Shown piece after piece: positions 17,648-26,676 of a stretch of DNA of 64,000 nucleotides. The translations under genes and the position numbers were made by a program. The DNA lies in assembly GCF_009176305.1 (NCBI RefSeq), contig NZ_BLAJ01000001.1:682001-746000 (forward strand). Direction: 5' to 3'. How positions within the stretch are numbered: position 1 is the first letter of the stretch; every line of letters begins with the position of its first letter. The DNA comes from Martinezella dioscoreae. GTDB taxonomy: Bacteria > Pseudomonadota > Alphaproteobacteria > Rhizobiales > Rhizobiaceae. The notes below the pieces were generated by a model, which had not been told where the DNA came from, ran no database searches, and saw only the letters and a program-made list of their open reading frames with translations.

Positions 17648-18922
17648 ATGAGTGGTCATTCGTCCTACGAGCCATCGACAGGGCTCGAAAAATGGGTAGA
17701 CGCGCGGCTTCCGCTGCCGCGTATGGTCTACGATAGTTTCATCGCCTATCCGGTTCCCCGCAACTTGAACTATGCCTATACGTTCGGCGCCATGCTGGCG
17801 GTCATGCTGGTCCTGCAGATCCTGACCGGCGTCGTGCTGGCGATGCATTACGCGGCCAACACGGCGATTGCGTTCAACTCGGTCGAAAAGATCGTCCGCG
17901 ACGTCAATCACGGCTGGCTGTTGCGGTACATGCACGCCAATGGCGCATCTTTCTTCTTCGTGGCCGTCTACCTGCACATTGCCCGCGGCCTCTACTACGG
18001 CTCCTACAAGGCGCCGCGCGAAATCCTCTGGATTCTCGGCGTGATCATCTACCTCCTGATGATGGCGACCGCCTTCATGGGCTACGTTCTGCCCTGGGGT
18101 CAGATGTCTTTCTGGGGTGCGACCGTTATCACCGGTTTCTTCTCGGCCTTCCCATGGGTCGGCGACTGGATCCAGACCTTCCTGCTCGGCGGCTTCGCCG
18201 TCGATGATCCGACGCTCAACCGCTTCTTCTCGTTGCACTATCTGCTGCCGTTCATGATTGCAGGTGTCGTCATCCTGCATATCTGGGCGCTGCATGTGAC
18301 CGGCCAGACGAACCCGACCGGCGTCGAAGTGAAGCTGAAGACCGACACTGTCGCCTTCACGCCCTATGCGACGCTGAAGGATGCGCTTGGTGTCTCCATC
18401 TTCCTGCTGGTCTTCGCCTATTTCGTCTTCTACCTGCCGAACTTCCTCGGTCATGCCGATAACTACATCCCGGCCAACCCGCTGAAGACGCCGGCTCATA
18501 TCGTTCCGGAATGGTACTTCCTGCCGTTCTACGCGATGCTGCGCTCGATCACCTTCAACATCGGCCCGATCGACTCCAAGCTCGGTGGCGTTCTGACGAT
18601 GTTCGGCGCGATCATCGTGCTGTTCTTCCTGCCCTGGCTCGATACGTCGAAGATCCGCTCGGCCGTCTATCGTCCCTGGTACAAGCTGTTCTTCTGGCTG
18701 TTCATCGCCGATGCCATCCTGCTCGGCTGGCTGGGCTCGCAGCCCGCGGAAGGCATCTACACCACGGCTGCGCAGTTTGCGACGCTGTTCTACTTCCTCT
18801 TCTTCCTCGTCATCATGCCTGTGCTCGGCATTGTCGAGACACCGAGGCGCATTCCAAATTCGATTACGGAAGCGGTTCTTGAGAAACAGGGCGGTAAAGT
18901 TGCCGCTTCGGTTCAAGCATAA
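17648..18922 (+). CDS. petB: Cytochrome b of the bc1 complex
   Basis: A 424-residue integral membrane subunit that carries the two b haems and the quinol oxidation and quinone reduction sites. The haem-ligand region [20 protein letters not shown], the [10 protein letters not shown] segment near the Qo site and the [14 protein letters not shown] motif are all intact. Eight membrane helices are expected. It lacks the fused cytochrome c1 found in Bradyrhizobium fbcH, because c1 is a separate gene 22 bases downstream. Confidence 0.97.
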   Translation: MSGHSSYEPSTGLEKWVDARLPLPRMVYDSFIAYPVPRNLNYAYTFGAMLAVMLVLQILTGVVLAMHYAANTAIAFNSVEKIVRDVNHGWLLRYMHANGASFFFVAVYLHIARGLYYGSYKAPREILWILGVIIYLLMMATAFMGYVLPWGQMSFWGATVITGFFSAFPWVGDWIQTFLLGGFAVDDPTLNRFFSLHYLLPFMIAGVVILHIWALHVTGQTNPTGVEVKLKTDTVAFTPYATLKDALGVSIFLLVFAYFVFYLPNFLGHADNYIPANPLKTPAHIVPEWYFLPFYAMLRSITFNIGPIDSKLGGVLTMFGAIIVLFFLPWLDTSKIRSAVYRPWYKLFFWLFIADAILLGWLGSQPAEGIYTTAAQFATLFYFLFFLVIMPVLGIVETPRRIPNSITEAVLEKQGGKVAASVQA

Positions 18923-18944
18923 CCGGCGATAGAGGAAGAAAACG

Positions 18945-19811
18945 ATGAAAAAACTTGTTGTCGGCCTTCTATCCTTGACGCTCATCGGCGGCCTCTCGAC
19001 CGCTGCCGTGATCGCTGCGGAAACGAAGCCTGCCGCGGAAGCAGAGACGCCGCACTATCCGCTGAAGGAGCCGCGCGAGCAGCATTGGACCTTCTCCGGC
19101 CCGTTCGGCTATTATGACAAGGCGCAGCTGCAGCGTGGCCTGAAGGTCTACACGGAAGTCTGTTCCGCCTGCCATTCGATGAAGCTGGTGGCTTACCGCA
19201 CGCTGGAAGACCTCGGCTATACGGAAGCACAGGTGAAGGCCTTCGCTGCCAATTACGAAGTGCAGGACGGCCCGAACCCTCAGGGTGAAATGTTCAGCCG
19301 CAAGGCGCTTCCGTCTGACCATTTCAACTCGCCGTTCCCGAATGACGAGGCTGCTGCGGCCTCCAACAACGGGGCCGTGCCGCCCGATATGTCGCTGCTT
19401 GCCAAGGCACGCGAAATCGAGCGCGGCTTCCCGCAGTTCATCTTCGACATCTTCACGCAGTATCAGGAAGGTGGGCCGGACTATATCTACTCGCTGCTGA
19501 CCGGCTACGAAGAGCCGCCGGCCGGGTTCAAGGTGCCGCAGAACTCGCACTATAATCCGTATTTCGATGCGGCTGCGACCTTTGCGATGCCGAAGCCGCT
19601 TTCCGACGGCCAAGTGACCTATGACGATGGCTCGCCGCAGACTGTGGACCAGTATGCGCGCGACGTGGCGGCGTTTCTGATGTGGACCTCCGAACCGCAT
19701 CTGGAAGATCGCAAGCACCTTGGCTTCATGGTCATGGTATTCCTGCTGATCTTCTCAATCTTGATCTATCTCACCAAGCGTTCCGTCTATGCAAAGGCCG
19801 GCGCTCACTGA
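18945..19811 (+). CDS. petC: Cytochrome c1 of the bc1 complex
   Basis: A 288-residue periplasmic haem protein anchored by a C-terminal helix (LGFMVMVFLLIFSILIYL). A cleavable Sec signal ends near residue 25. The haem c attachment motif CSACH lies at about residues 72-76, and a methionine in the FAMPKPLS segment is the probable sixth ligand. It completes the petABC operon and is followed by a clear terminator. AAGAAAACG precedes its ATG as a modest ribosome-binding site. Confidence 0.96.
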   Translation: MKKLVVGLLSLTLIGGLSTAAVIAAETKPAAEAETPHYPLKEPREQHWTFSGPFGYYDKAQLQRGLKVYTEVCSACHSMKLVAYRTLEDLGYTEAQVKAFAANYEVQDGPNPQGEMFSRKALPSDHFNSPFPNDEAAAASNNGAVPPDMSLLAKAREIERGFPQFIFDIFTQYQEGGPDYIYSLLTGYEEPPAGFKVPQNSHYNPYFDAAATFAMPKPLSDGQVTYDDGSPQTVDQYARDVAAFLMWTSEPHLEDRKHLGFMVMVFLLIFSILIYLTKRSVYAKAGAH

Positions 19812-19831
19812 GCATCGCGACAATGATCGAG

Positions 19832-19861
19832 AAAAGGCGGCCCGGCGAGGTCGCCTTTTTT
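19832..19861 (+). terminator. Rho-independent terminator of petABC
   Basis: Stem AAAAGGCG (19832-19839) pairs with CGCCTTTT (19852-19859) around a 12-base loop and runs into a T tract to 19861. It lies 21 bases after the petC stop. Confidence 0.85.
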
Positions 19862-19928
19862 GTTGGTATAGCGCCCTGGTATTGATAGGGTGCAACCGGC
19901 CCTATCACAGCCTGAGAGACTATATTTG

Positions 19929-20471
19929 ATGAACACTATTGCTTCGGAGCTTGCCGCCAGCATCCGCTCCATTCCGGATTACCCCAAGCCCGGCATCATC
20001 TTTCGCGATATCACGACGATGCTTGGCGACGCCAGGGCATTCCGCCGTGCTGTCGATGCGCTGGTGCAGCCTTACGCCGGCACGAAGATCGACAAAGTCG
20101 CCGGAATGGAAGCACGCGGCTTCATTCTCGGAGGGGCGGTGGCCCACCAGCTTTCGTCCGGCTTCGTGCCGATCCGCAAGAAGGGCAAGCTGCCGCACGA
20201 CATCGTCCGCATCGCCTACAGCCTGGAATATGGTGTCGACGAAATGGAGATGCACCGTGATGCGGTCAATCCGGGTGAGAGGGTCATCCTCGTCGACGAC
20301 CTGATCGCGACGGGCGGAACCGCCGTCGGCGCGACGAAGCTTCTACGCCAGATCGGCGCCGAAGTGGTTGCCGCCTGCTTCGTCGTCGACCTGCCTGAAC
20401 TTGGTGGCCGCAGGAAGCTCGAGGAGCTTGACGTGCCGGTTCACACACTGGTGGAATTTTCCGGTCACTGA
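19929..20471 (+). CDS. apt: Adenine phosphoribosyltransferase
   Basis: A 180-residue type I phosphoribosyltransferase that makes AMP from adenine and PRPP. The PRPP loop [14 protein letters not shown] is near residue 118, the substrate motif GMEARGFI and the flexible-loop segment RKKGKLP are present, and the length is normal. ATG 19929 starts [20 protein letters not shown], the usual N-terminus; an earlier frame start at 19890 lies directly after the pet terminator and is unlikely. Linked functionally to prs at 34.5 kb, which supplies PRPP. Confidence 0.95.
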   Translation: MNTIASELAASIRSIPDYPKPGIIFRDITTMLGDARAFRRAVDALVQPYAGTKIDKVAGMEARGFILGGAVAHQLSSGFVPIRKKGKLPHDIVRIAYSLEYGVDEMEMHRDAVNPGERVILVDDLIATGGTAVGATKLLRQIGAEVVAACFVVDLPELGGRRKLEELDVPVHTLVEFSGH

Positions 20472-20492
20472 CCGCGTTCGGAAGATTGGCGA

Positions 20493-20511
20493 GGGCCGTT
20501 ATGAACGGCCC
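20493..20511. terminator. Hairpin between convergent apt and MaoC-like genes
   Basis: Stem GGGCCGTT/AACGGCCC with a three-base ATG loop, placed in the 49-base gap between converging genes. There is no T tract on either side, so intrinsic termination would be weak. Confidence 0.45.
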
Positions 20512-20520
20512 CGCAGCTCG

Positions 20521-20988
20521 CTATTCAGAGGCAAGCACCGTGCTTTCGAACCGTAGGGCCGGCAAGCCGTCCTGGTTTATTCCGTCACAAGCGAGTGTGT
20601 AGAGCGTCCAGCCCAGGCGCGAGGCCAAAGCGCGGCTACCAAGGATCGCAACGCCATAACTGATGGTATCGCCGGCAAAGACGGGCCGCAGCCATTGCAG
20701 CTTCGTAAAGCCGGGCGAGGGGCCGAGAACGGGCGGCGTCTTGCCCTCGGCGGTCAGTCTTGCCGTTTCGGATTTCCAGTAATCGACGAAGCTGCGCATC
20801 CACATGGAGCAGCTATGCCATCCCGAGGCACAGAGGCCGCCGAACAAGGAATGCTTGGCTGCTTCCGCATCCATATGGAAGATTTGCGGGTCGAAGCGCG
20901 AGGCAAAATGGACGATGCCCTCAGGCGTGAAGGTATGGCTGCCGATGTCGATGCGTTCGCCGACAGCGTAGAGGTCGCTCATCTTCAT
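20521..20988 (-). CDS. MaoC-like dehydratase domain protein (second of pair)
   Basis: A 155-residue hotdog-fold protein. The family pattern shows as FASRFDPQIFHMDAEAAKHS, then GGLCASGWHS and the later GDTISYGV strand; the FDPQxxHxD stretch holds the Asp/His hydratase residues. MaoC-like proteins hydrate enoyl-CoA thioesters, but many members have no assigned substrate. ATG 20988 overlaps the stop of the upstream MaoC-like gene (ATGA) and GGAGG lies eight bases before it. The two proteins may form a heterodimeric double-hotdog. Confidence 0.88.
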   Translation of the reverse strand: MKMSDLYAVGERIDIGSHTFTPEGIVHFASRFDPQIFHMDAEAAKHSLFGGLCASGWHSCSMWMRSFVDYWKSETARLTAEGKTPPVLGPSPGFTKLQWLRPVFAGDTISYGVAILGSRALASRLGWTLYTLACDGINQDGLPALRFESTVLASE

Positions 20989-21449
20989 GCCGAAACCTCC
21001 GCGACGCTGCGCATGCGGATCATGACCGCATTCTCTCCGAGGCAGACCAGTTCGCCGCGTTGATTTTCGACCTCGTGGCGAAACTTGACGATGCCGATGC
21101 CGGGGCGAGAACGCATGGCGCGTATCTCCACGACGATGGACCGGCCAGAGAGTGTATCTCCGGCCAGAACGGGCTTTTTCCACTCCATGAAATCGATGCC
21201 GGGCGCGCCTTCGGCATCGGTGGCAAGGAGATAGGAGTCGCACATCATGCGCATGAACATGGACGATGTATGCCAGCCGGAAGCGGCAAGGCCGCCGAGA
21301 ATGCTGGCACGGCCGGCTTCCTCGTCCAGATGCATCGGTTGTGGGTCGAATTCGCTAGCGAACTCGATGATCTCCGCCGCCGTTACATGCTTTGGGCCGA
21401 GCGGAAATTCTCGTCCCGGCAGGAAGTCTTCGTAGACGAATTTCGTCAT
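20985..21449 (-). CDS. MaoC-like dehydratase domain protein (first of pair)
   Basis: A 154-residue hotdog-fold protein resembling its neighbour: FASEFDPQPMHLDEEAGRAS, then GGLAASGWHTSSM and AGDTLSGRSIVVEI. The (R)-hydratase Asp and His are kept. I start it at ATG 21449 (MTKFVYEDFLPGREF), since the longer upstream frame has the composition of non-coding sequence. Its stop overlaps the next start, so it forms a coupled pair. Such tandem MaoC genes are common near ychF and pth in rhizobia. Confidence 0.88.
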   Translation of the reverse strand: MTKFVYEDFLPGREFPLGPKHVTAAEIIEFASEFDPQPMHLDEEAGRASILGGLAASGWHTSSMFMRMMCDSYLLATDAEGAPGIDFMEWKKPVLAGDTLSGRSIVVEIRAMRSRPGIGIVKFRHEVENQRGELVCLGENAVMIRMRSVAEVSA

Positions 21450-21633
21450 ATCTTCTGTCGTCCTCCACGTCTCGTTTATCGGCAATCGCATGGCCCGCGG
21501 TGCTGGCGCAAGCATTTTCACGGTCAATACAAAGAAGGGACGACGATGACTGTCTATTGGCCGCCGACAGCCCTTGATTGTATGCCGGCGATATGTTGAG
21601 GCTTGGTCGTGGCAAGATGATGTGAGAGCTGGA

Positions 21634-22758
21634 ATGAGCGAACTCAAAGTCGCATTGGAAGAGGCAGCCGGCGCGGGGATCATTTCCTCCAGTCAGGCCG
21701 AGAGATTGCTGCCCTATCTGGCGGACAAGAACATCGGTGCGTTGCCGACCGGACAGGGTCTCTCTGCACCGCGTTTTCCAGATGATCCCAACCCTCTGGA
21801 GGATACGGAAGCGCCGCGTTTCGTGCGGGGCTTTCACGATGTGCTCATCACTATCGGTCTCGTCGTTTTGCTCATCGGGCTATGGGGGCTGGCGAACCGT
21901 TATGCGCCCTTGCTGGCAATCGTCGTCCTGGCCGAGATCCTGGTGCGCCGACAGCGGTTGGCGCTTCCGGCCGTGGTCTTGACCGTCGCGCTCGTTGTCT
22001 GGATTTTTTACATGGTGGTCAGCTATGTGAGTTCCACACCGACGCTGAGCGATAATTTCACGGTCGGCGCAATCGTGCTGGTGGCGCCATTTCCGCTGTC
22101 GCTGGCCTTGTTTTACTGGCGCTACCGCGTCCCGCTGTCGCTGGCCTTGTTCCTGTTTTCGCTGTTTGGCCTGTTTCTCGCCGCAGTTTTCTATGTCGCC
22201 GGCACGGTAACTGGCTCTTCGAATGTGCCAGCGGATTACCCCATCCAGACGATGATGATCCTGCTGGTGACCGCGCTTGGCAGCTTTGCATTGGCAATGC
22301 GCTATGATCTCAGCGATCCGCAGAGAGTTACGCGCCGGTCCGACGTTGCCTTCTGGCTGCATCTCGCAACGGCGCCGGCTCTGCTTTATTCGACGATCCT
22401 CTTGGCCTTGCGCCTCGAGCTCGCCAGTAGCGGCATGGTCTTCACCAATCTCACCGATGCCCTCTTCGGGGGCTATCTGCAGGCGGTGACCGTCCTCGTT
22501 GCGGTGCTGGTGATGATGCTGATCGGGCTCGTCATCGATCGCCGCGCCTTTGTGACTGCCGGCCTCGTGTCGCTGGGCTTGGCGACGGCAGCCATCCTCA
22601 GGCACAATAATGCCGAGCTCGACAAAGTCGGATTCCTGGTGCTGATGATTGTCGGTCTGGTCGTGCTCGTTATCGGCATCGGCTGGGCCGATCTGCGGCG
22701 CATCGTCGTGCGACGCCTGCCTGCCGGTCTGCAGGCGAGATTGCCGGCGCTGAGATAG
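21634..22758 (+). CDS. DUF2157-type multi-pass membrane protein
   Basis: A 374-residue protein with a soluble N-terminal 85 residues (MSELKVALEEAAGAGIISSS, the DUF2157-like helical start) followed by nine or ten hydrophobic helices to residue 350. Function unknown. The ATG at 21634 is preceded by GAGAGCTGGA; an earlier ATG at 21574 would add 20 residues without a hydrophobic signal. It faces away from the MaoC pair, 185 bases away, and is followed by the RIME-type repeat. Confidence 0.8.
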   Translation: MSELKVALEEAAGAGIISSSQAERLLPYLADKNIGALPTGQGLSAPRFPDDPNPLEDTEAPRFVRGFHDVLITIGLVVLLIGLWGLANRYAPLLAIVVLAEILVRRQRLALPAVVLTVALVVWIFYMVVSYVSSTPTLSDNFTVGAIVLVAPFPLSLALFYWRYRVPLSLALFLFSLFGLFLAAVFYVAGTVTGSSNVPADYPIQTMMILLVTALGSFALAMRYDLSDPQRVTRRSDVAFWLHLATAPALLYSTILLALRLELASSGMVFTNLTDALFGGYLQAVTVLVAVLVMMLIGLVIDRRAFVTAGLVSLGLATAAILRHNNAELDKVGFLVLMIVGLVVLVIGIGWADLRRIVVRRLPAGLQARLPALR

Positions 22759-22972
22759 AGCTTTTCCGCTTTTCTTCGAATCGCGAAAACGCTCTATCCT
22801 TTTGTTTTAGAGCGGGATGCCGAAAAGTGTGCGCGGTTTTCGGACGACATCCCCCTCTAACTTTTTAATTTAGAGACGGATTCAGATTTCAGGTCGAACA
22901 GACCTGAAATCATCCGGCTCTAATGCATTTCCGGACGGAAAACCGCTTCGCACTTTTCCTGAAATTGCTTAG
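22758..22972. repeat. RIME-type intergenic mosaic element
   Basis: This non-coding stretch is built of imperfect palindromes typical of Rhizobium intergenic mosaic elements. Examples are GAAAACGCTCT against AGAGCTTTTCCGC, the pair GAAAAGTGTGCGCGGTTTTC, the ATTTCAGGTC/GACCTGAAAT inverted repeat at about 22887-22912, and GCATTTCCGGACGGAAAACC near the end. Transcribed, it would fold into several hairpins and could protect mRNA ends. It sits between converging DUF2157 and ychF genes, the usual location. Confidence 0.85.
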
Positions 22973-22994
22973 GCGCCGGCAAGAAAAAAGGCGA

Positions 22995-24098
22995 TCAGGT
23001 GTTGAAGCGGAAGTGGATGACGTCGCCGTCTTGGACGACGTATTCTTTGCCTTCGTCGCGTGCCTTGCCGGCTTCCTTGGCACCGGTTTCGCCGTTGTAG
23101 GCGATGTAATCGTCATAGGCGATCGTGTTGGCGCGAATGAAGCCGCGCTCGAAATCCGAGTGGATAACGCCGGCGGCCTGCGGAGCCTTCGTGCCCTGTT
23201 CGATGGTCCAGGCGCGTGTTTCCTTCGGGCCTACCGTGAAATAGGTGATGAGGTGCAGGAGCTTATAGCCTGCGCGGATCAGGCGATCGAGGCCAGCTTC
23301 GTCGAGGCCGAGCGCGGAAAGGAATTCCTTTGCCTCTTCGTCGGGCAACTGCGCCACTTCCGCCTCGATGGCTGCGGAGATGATGACGACCTCCGAATTC
23401 TGCTCCTTGGCCATGGCAGCCACGGCCGCCGTATGCTCATTGCCGGTCGCGGCATCGCCTTCGGCGACGTTGCAGACGTAGAGCACCGGATGCGAGGTCA
23501 GCAGGTTCAAGCTCTTGAGGATGCGGATCTCTTCGGCATCGAGCTTCGAGAGCAGCGTGCGAACCGGCTTGCCTTCCTGCAGCAGCTTCAGCGAGGCTTC
23601 CATGATTGGCAGCATGGCCATGGATTCCTTGTCCTTGCCGGTGGCGCGCTTGCGCGTCTGCTCGGTGCGGCGCTCAAGGCTCTCGAGATCGGCGAGCATC
23701 AGCTCGGTCTCGATCGTTTCGGCATCGGCGACGGGATTGATGCGGCCTTCGACATGGGTGATGTCGCTATCTTCGAAGCAGCGCAGTACATGCACGATGG
23801 CATCGACTTCGCGGATGTTGGCGAGGAACTGGTTACCGAGACCTTCACCCTTCGATGCACCGCGCACGAGGCCGGCAATATCGACAAAGGAGATGCGCGT
23901 CGGGATTAGTTCCTTCGACTTGGCGATGTCGGCAAGCTTGCGCATGCGCGGATCGGGAACGGCCACTTCACCCGTGTTCGGCTCGATCGTGCAGAACGGA
24001 TAGTTGGCCGCCTGTGCCGCCGCCGTCTTGGTCAGCGCATTGAACAGAGTGGACTTGCCGACATTCGGCAGCCCGACGATACCGCATTTGAAACCCAT
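22995..24098 (-). CDS. ychF: Redox-regulated ribosome-associated ATPase YchF
   Basis: A 367-residue Obg-family P-loop protein that binds ATP rather than GTP and associates with ribosomes. G1 is GLPNVGKST at residues 8-16, the DIAGLVRGASKGEGLGNQFL switch region follows, and a C-terminal TGS domain ends with YVVQDGDVIHFRFNT. The length is normal and the motifs intact. The gene lies downstream of pth and GNAT on the same strand but is separated from them by the plus-strand clpS gene. Confidence 0.96.
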   Translation of the reverse strand: MGFKCGIVGLPNVGKSTLFNALTKTAAAQAANYPFCTIEPNTGEVAVPDPRMRKLADIAKSKELIPTRISFVDIAGLVRGASKGEGLGNQFLANIREVDAIVHVLRCFEDSDITHVEGRINPVADAETIETELMLADLESLERRTEQTRKRATGKDKESMAMLPIMEASLKLLQEGKPVRTLLSKLDAEEIRILKSLNLLTSHPVLYVCNVAEGDAATGNEHTAAVAAMAKEQNSEVVIISAAIEAEVAQLPDEEAKEFLSALGLDEAGLDRLIRAGYKLLHLITYFTVGPKETRAWTIEQGTKAPQAAGVIHSDFERGFIRANTIAYDDYIAYNGETGAKEAGKARDEGKEYVVQDGDVIHFRFNT

Positions 24099-24331
24099 GG
24101 CACCTTGTCCATATCTTGAAAATCTTTGCTGTGCCTATGGGGGAAGGGCCGTTGCGGGTCAAGTCTTGTGCGGGCAAGGAGGCTTTTTTCTGCCGAAAGA
24201 GAGGCAGAAGTCGCGCGAATACTCCTTTGTATTACCTGAGAGGCGCTGTCGTCCTTGAACCGTGTAGTGCGCTGCACTATAATTTCCGTATTAGCCCAAA
24301 GCCTCTTTCCCTGTCGTCAACGGTGATGCCG

Positions 24332-24643
24332 ATGAGTGACAATGATGTCGTCCTGAAACCGAAGACTAAAACGAAGCCGAAGGTCGAACGGCCGAAGCTC
24401 TACAAGATTATTCTCGTGAACGATGATTATACGCCGCGGGAATTCGTCATCATGGTGTTGAAGGCCGTCTTCCGCATGAGCGAGGAGACCGGCTATCGGG
24501 TGATGATGACTGCACATAAGCTCGGCACTTGCGTGGTCATGGTCTGCGCGCGCGATATTGCCGAGACGAAGGCGCAGGAGGCGGTCGATCTTGCCAAGAG
24601 CGCCGGTTTTCCGCTGATGTTCACGACCGAGCCTGAGGAATAG
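24332..24643 (+). CDS. clpS: ClpS-family N-degron adaptor, ClpS2 type
   Basis: A 103-residue adaptor that hands N-end-rule substrates to ClpAP. The core YKIILVNDDYTPREFVIMVL is near residues 24-43, followed by the AHKLGTCVV and AETKAQEAVDLAKSAGFPL segments. In canonical ClpS the residue after TP is methionine, which gates the hydrophobic pocket; here it is arginine. Agrobacterium has a second ClpS (ClpS2) with more stringent specificity, and this protein looks like that class. No clpA follows, so the gene stands alone. ATG 24332 has GGTGA six bases upstream; an in-frame ATG two codons earlier is possible. Confidence 0.92.
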   Translation: MSDNDVVLKPKTKTKPKVERPKLYKIILVNDDYTPREFVIMVLKAVFRMSEETGYRVMMTAHKLGTCVVMVCARDIAETKAQEAVDLAKSAGFPLMFTTEPEE

Positions 24644-24659
24644 GAACGGTTGCGGCCTG

Positions 24660-25139
24660 TTAGGTGGCTGCGGGTCGGCGGATATGGAAGCCGGTCTTGT
24701 CCTGCTTGAAGCCGCAATTGGCGTAGAAACGCAGCGTTGCTGGGTTCTTCGAACCGGTCAGCAGCATGACCTTGTAGCAGTTCCTCTCCCAGGCGCTTGC
24801 GAACGCCTTATGGATGAGCGTGCCGGCAAGACCGCGCCGACGGTAGTCGGCATGGGTCACCACATTCTCGATCAGGGCATAGGGCGCGCCGCCCCGCGTG
24901 AGATTCGGGATGACGGTCAGCGTCACCGAGGAGACGGCCTTGTCGCCGTCAAAGGCGGCCAAGATCGTCATGCCGGAATGCGCGAGGATTTCCGCAAGGC
25001 GGCTCTCCGCGAGGCTTAGGTCCAGTATCGGATCTTCCGTGTGCAGGTGCCGGTAAAGTGCAAGCAGCGTCGGGAGGTCCGCCATCGCGACCGACCGGAT
25101 GACGATATCCGCCGCGCTTTCCACCGCTATTTCCGACAT
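24660..25139 (-). CDS. GNAT-family N-acetyltransferase
   Basis: A 159-residue acetyltransferase of the GNAT fold. The acetyl-CoA pyrophosphate loop is VVTHADYRRRGLAGTLIHKA (about residues 98-117) and the C-terminal strand reads KVMLLTGSKNPATLRFYANC. The acceptor is unknown. It begins one base after the pth stop, so the two are co-transcribed. Convergent with clpS across 16 bases. Confidence 0.9.
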   Translation of the reverse strand: MSEIAVESAADIVIRSVAMADLPTLLALYRHLHTEDPILDLSLAESRLAEILAHSGMTILAAFDGDKAVSSVTLTVIPNLTRGGAPYALIENVVTHADYRRRGLAGTLIHKAFASAWERNCYKVMLLTGSKNPATLRFYANCGFKQDKTGFHIRRPAAT

Positions 25140-25140
25140 C

Positions 25141-25857
25141 TCAATCGTCCTTCTTGCCGAACATCCTCTTCAGCATTTCTGCCATAGGCCCGGTTTCCGG
25201 AACCTTCGGCTTGATCTGATTGCGCGCCTGATGAATGTGGGACTTGGCTGGCGCCTTCTTTTCCGGCTTGGGCGCGTCGTCTTCCGCCTTGCCGCCAAGG
25301 GCAAGCGCGATCTTGTTCATTAACTGCGAATCTTCACCGCGCACCAGCATGTCGGCATTATCGGCAAGCGCGTCGAACAGCGGCTCCAGCCAGCTTTGAT
25401 CCGCTTTGGCGAAATCGCCGAGAACGTGATTGTGCACCAGTTCCTTGGCGCCGGGATGACCGATGCCGAGCCGCAGACGGCGGTATTCCTTGCCGCAATG
25501 GGCGTCGATGGATTTGATGCCGTTATGGCCGCCATGGCCGCCGCCGGTCTTCAGTCGCGCCTTGCCGGCTGGCAGATCGAGTTCGTCATAGATGACAACG
25601 AGATCGGACGGCTGCAGCTTATAGAAGCGCATGGCTTCGCCGACGGCTTCGCCCGAGAGGTTCATGAAGGTCTGCGGCTTGATGAGCAGCACCTTCTGGC
25701 CGCCGAGTTCGCCTTCGGCAATCTCCGCCTTGAATTTCCTCGACCAGGGCGAAAAGCTATGGCGGCGGTGGATCGCATCCACGGCCATGAAGCCGATATT
25801 GTGGCGGTTGCCCTGATATTTAGCGCCCGGATTGCCGAGGCCCGCGATGAGAAGCAT
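25141..25857 (-). CDS. pth: Peptidyl-tRNA hydrolase with basic C-terminal tail
   Basis: Releases peptides from tRNAs that drop off the ribosome. The first 185 residues match Pth: [20 protein letters not shown] with the catalytic His, then FMNLSGEAV and [13 protein letters not shown]. The protein is 238 residues, about 45 longer than the usual enzyme. The extra tail is rich in Lys, Pro and Ala ([20 protein letters not shown]) and might bind RNA; such tails are usual in rhizobial Pth. I start at ATG 25857 because GAAGGG lies nine bases upstream; ATG 25866 directly abuts that site. Couples to the GNAT gene. Confidence 0.95.
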   Translation of the reverse strand: MLLIAGLGNPGAKYQGNRHNIGFMAVDAIHRRHSFSPWSRKFKAEIAEGELGGQKVLLIKPQTFMNLSGEAVGEAMRFYKLQPSDLVVIYDELDLPAGKARLKTGGGHGGHNGIKSIDAHCGKEYRRLRLGIGHPGAKELVHNHVLGDFAKADQSWLEPLFDALADNADMLVRGEDSQLMNKIALALGGKAEDDAPKPEKKAPAKSHIHQARNQIKPKVPETGPMAEMLKRMFGKKDD

Positions 25858-25930
25858 ACGCTTCATCCCTTCGAAAATGCCGATGTCCTTCACCACAGCG
25901 ATTTGACGGCAAAGTCAAGGCGGGATGCGG

Positions 25931-26662
25931 TCAGTCGCCGAGGTGCAGGCCGTACTTCAGGAAAATCCGCTTTTGCGTTCCGTCGGCAATCAGCGCATTC
26001 AGCGCTACCTGCATCCTGTTCAGGAGATCGGTCGGGAAATCCTTGTGGCAGGCGATCCCCATGGGCTGTTGCGAGAGAAGGGTCACCTTTTCCACGGCGT
26101 TGCCGTCTTTCTGCAACTTGTCGAAGTAGAATTCCGAGATCGGCATCAGGTCGATACGGTCGCTCATCAGCTTCTTGAGCGCGGCCTTGAAGTCGCTGCC
26201 GACGTCGATGCGCGGGAAGTCGTTCCGGCGCAGGAGCGCTTCCGTATAATCTTCTCGCCAGGTGCCGACGAGATATTTCCTGGCTTCGGCGATGTTGCCG
26301 GCGGTAACACCGGAGCCGCTATGCTTGATCAAAACATTACGGTCGATCAGCACCGGCTGCACCCATTTGAAGAGCTTGTCGCGTTCTTCGTTGTGAGCTG
26401 CGACGAATACGCAGGTCATGGGTTCCATCAGCGCCTGATTGTAGGCTCGCGCCCAAGGCATGATGTCGATCGTATAGTTGACGCCGACATCGGTCATCAC
26501 CTTCCGCACCTGGTCGGTGGTCGCTCCGACTACGGTCTTACCCTCACGATAGTTGAAGGGCGGATATTCCTCAGTGGTGAAATGGATCGTCTCGGCGTGG
26601 ACTGAGGAGAAGAGTGTGAGCGAAAACAGGCTGGTAGCAATCATAAGCAGCGGTTTTCGCAT
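25931..26662 (-). CDS. Periplasmic solute-binding protein (family 3 type)
   Basis: A 243-residue exported protein. A Sec signal (MRKPLLMIATSLFSLTLFSS, cleavage after VHA) precedes a type II periplasmic binding fold: IHFTTEEYPPFNYREGKTVV, then the VGTWREDYTEALL and GIACHKDFPTDLL segments. The ligand is probably an amino acid or related small molecule. No ABC permease genes are nearby. The gene begins 15 bases after a transmembrane GGDEF-EAL gene, so the protein is likely the sensor partner of that enzyme rather than a transporter part. AGGA five bases before ATG 26662 fixes the start. Confidence 0.88.
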   Translation of the reverse strand: MRKPLLMIATSLFSLTLFSSVHAETIHFTTEEYPPFNYREGKTVVGATTDQVRKVMTDVGVNYTIDIMPWARAYNQALMEPMTCVFVAAHNEERDKLFKWVQPVLIDRNVLIKHSGSGVTAGNIAEARKYLVGTWREDYTEALLRRNDFPRIDVGSDFKAALKKLMSDRIDLMPISEFYFDKLQKDGNAVEKVTLLSQQPMGIACHKDFPTDLLNRMQVALNALIADGTQKRIFLKYGLHLGD

Positions 26663-26676
26663 GCGGTTCCTCATCG

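Noticed and set aside
17558..18985. A 475-codon minus-strand open frame across petB
   Set aside because: Antisense shadow of a fully conserved cytochrome b gene; the translated product is His/Arg/Asp-rich without any domain.
22758..22972. Possible IS remnant or sRNA in a palindromic gap
   Set aside because: The pattern of imperfect palindromes is that of a Rhizobium RIME-type intergenic element; no transposase fragment or target duplication is visible.
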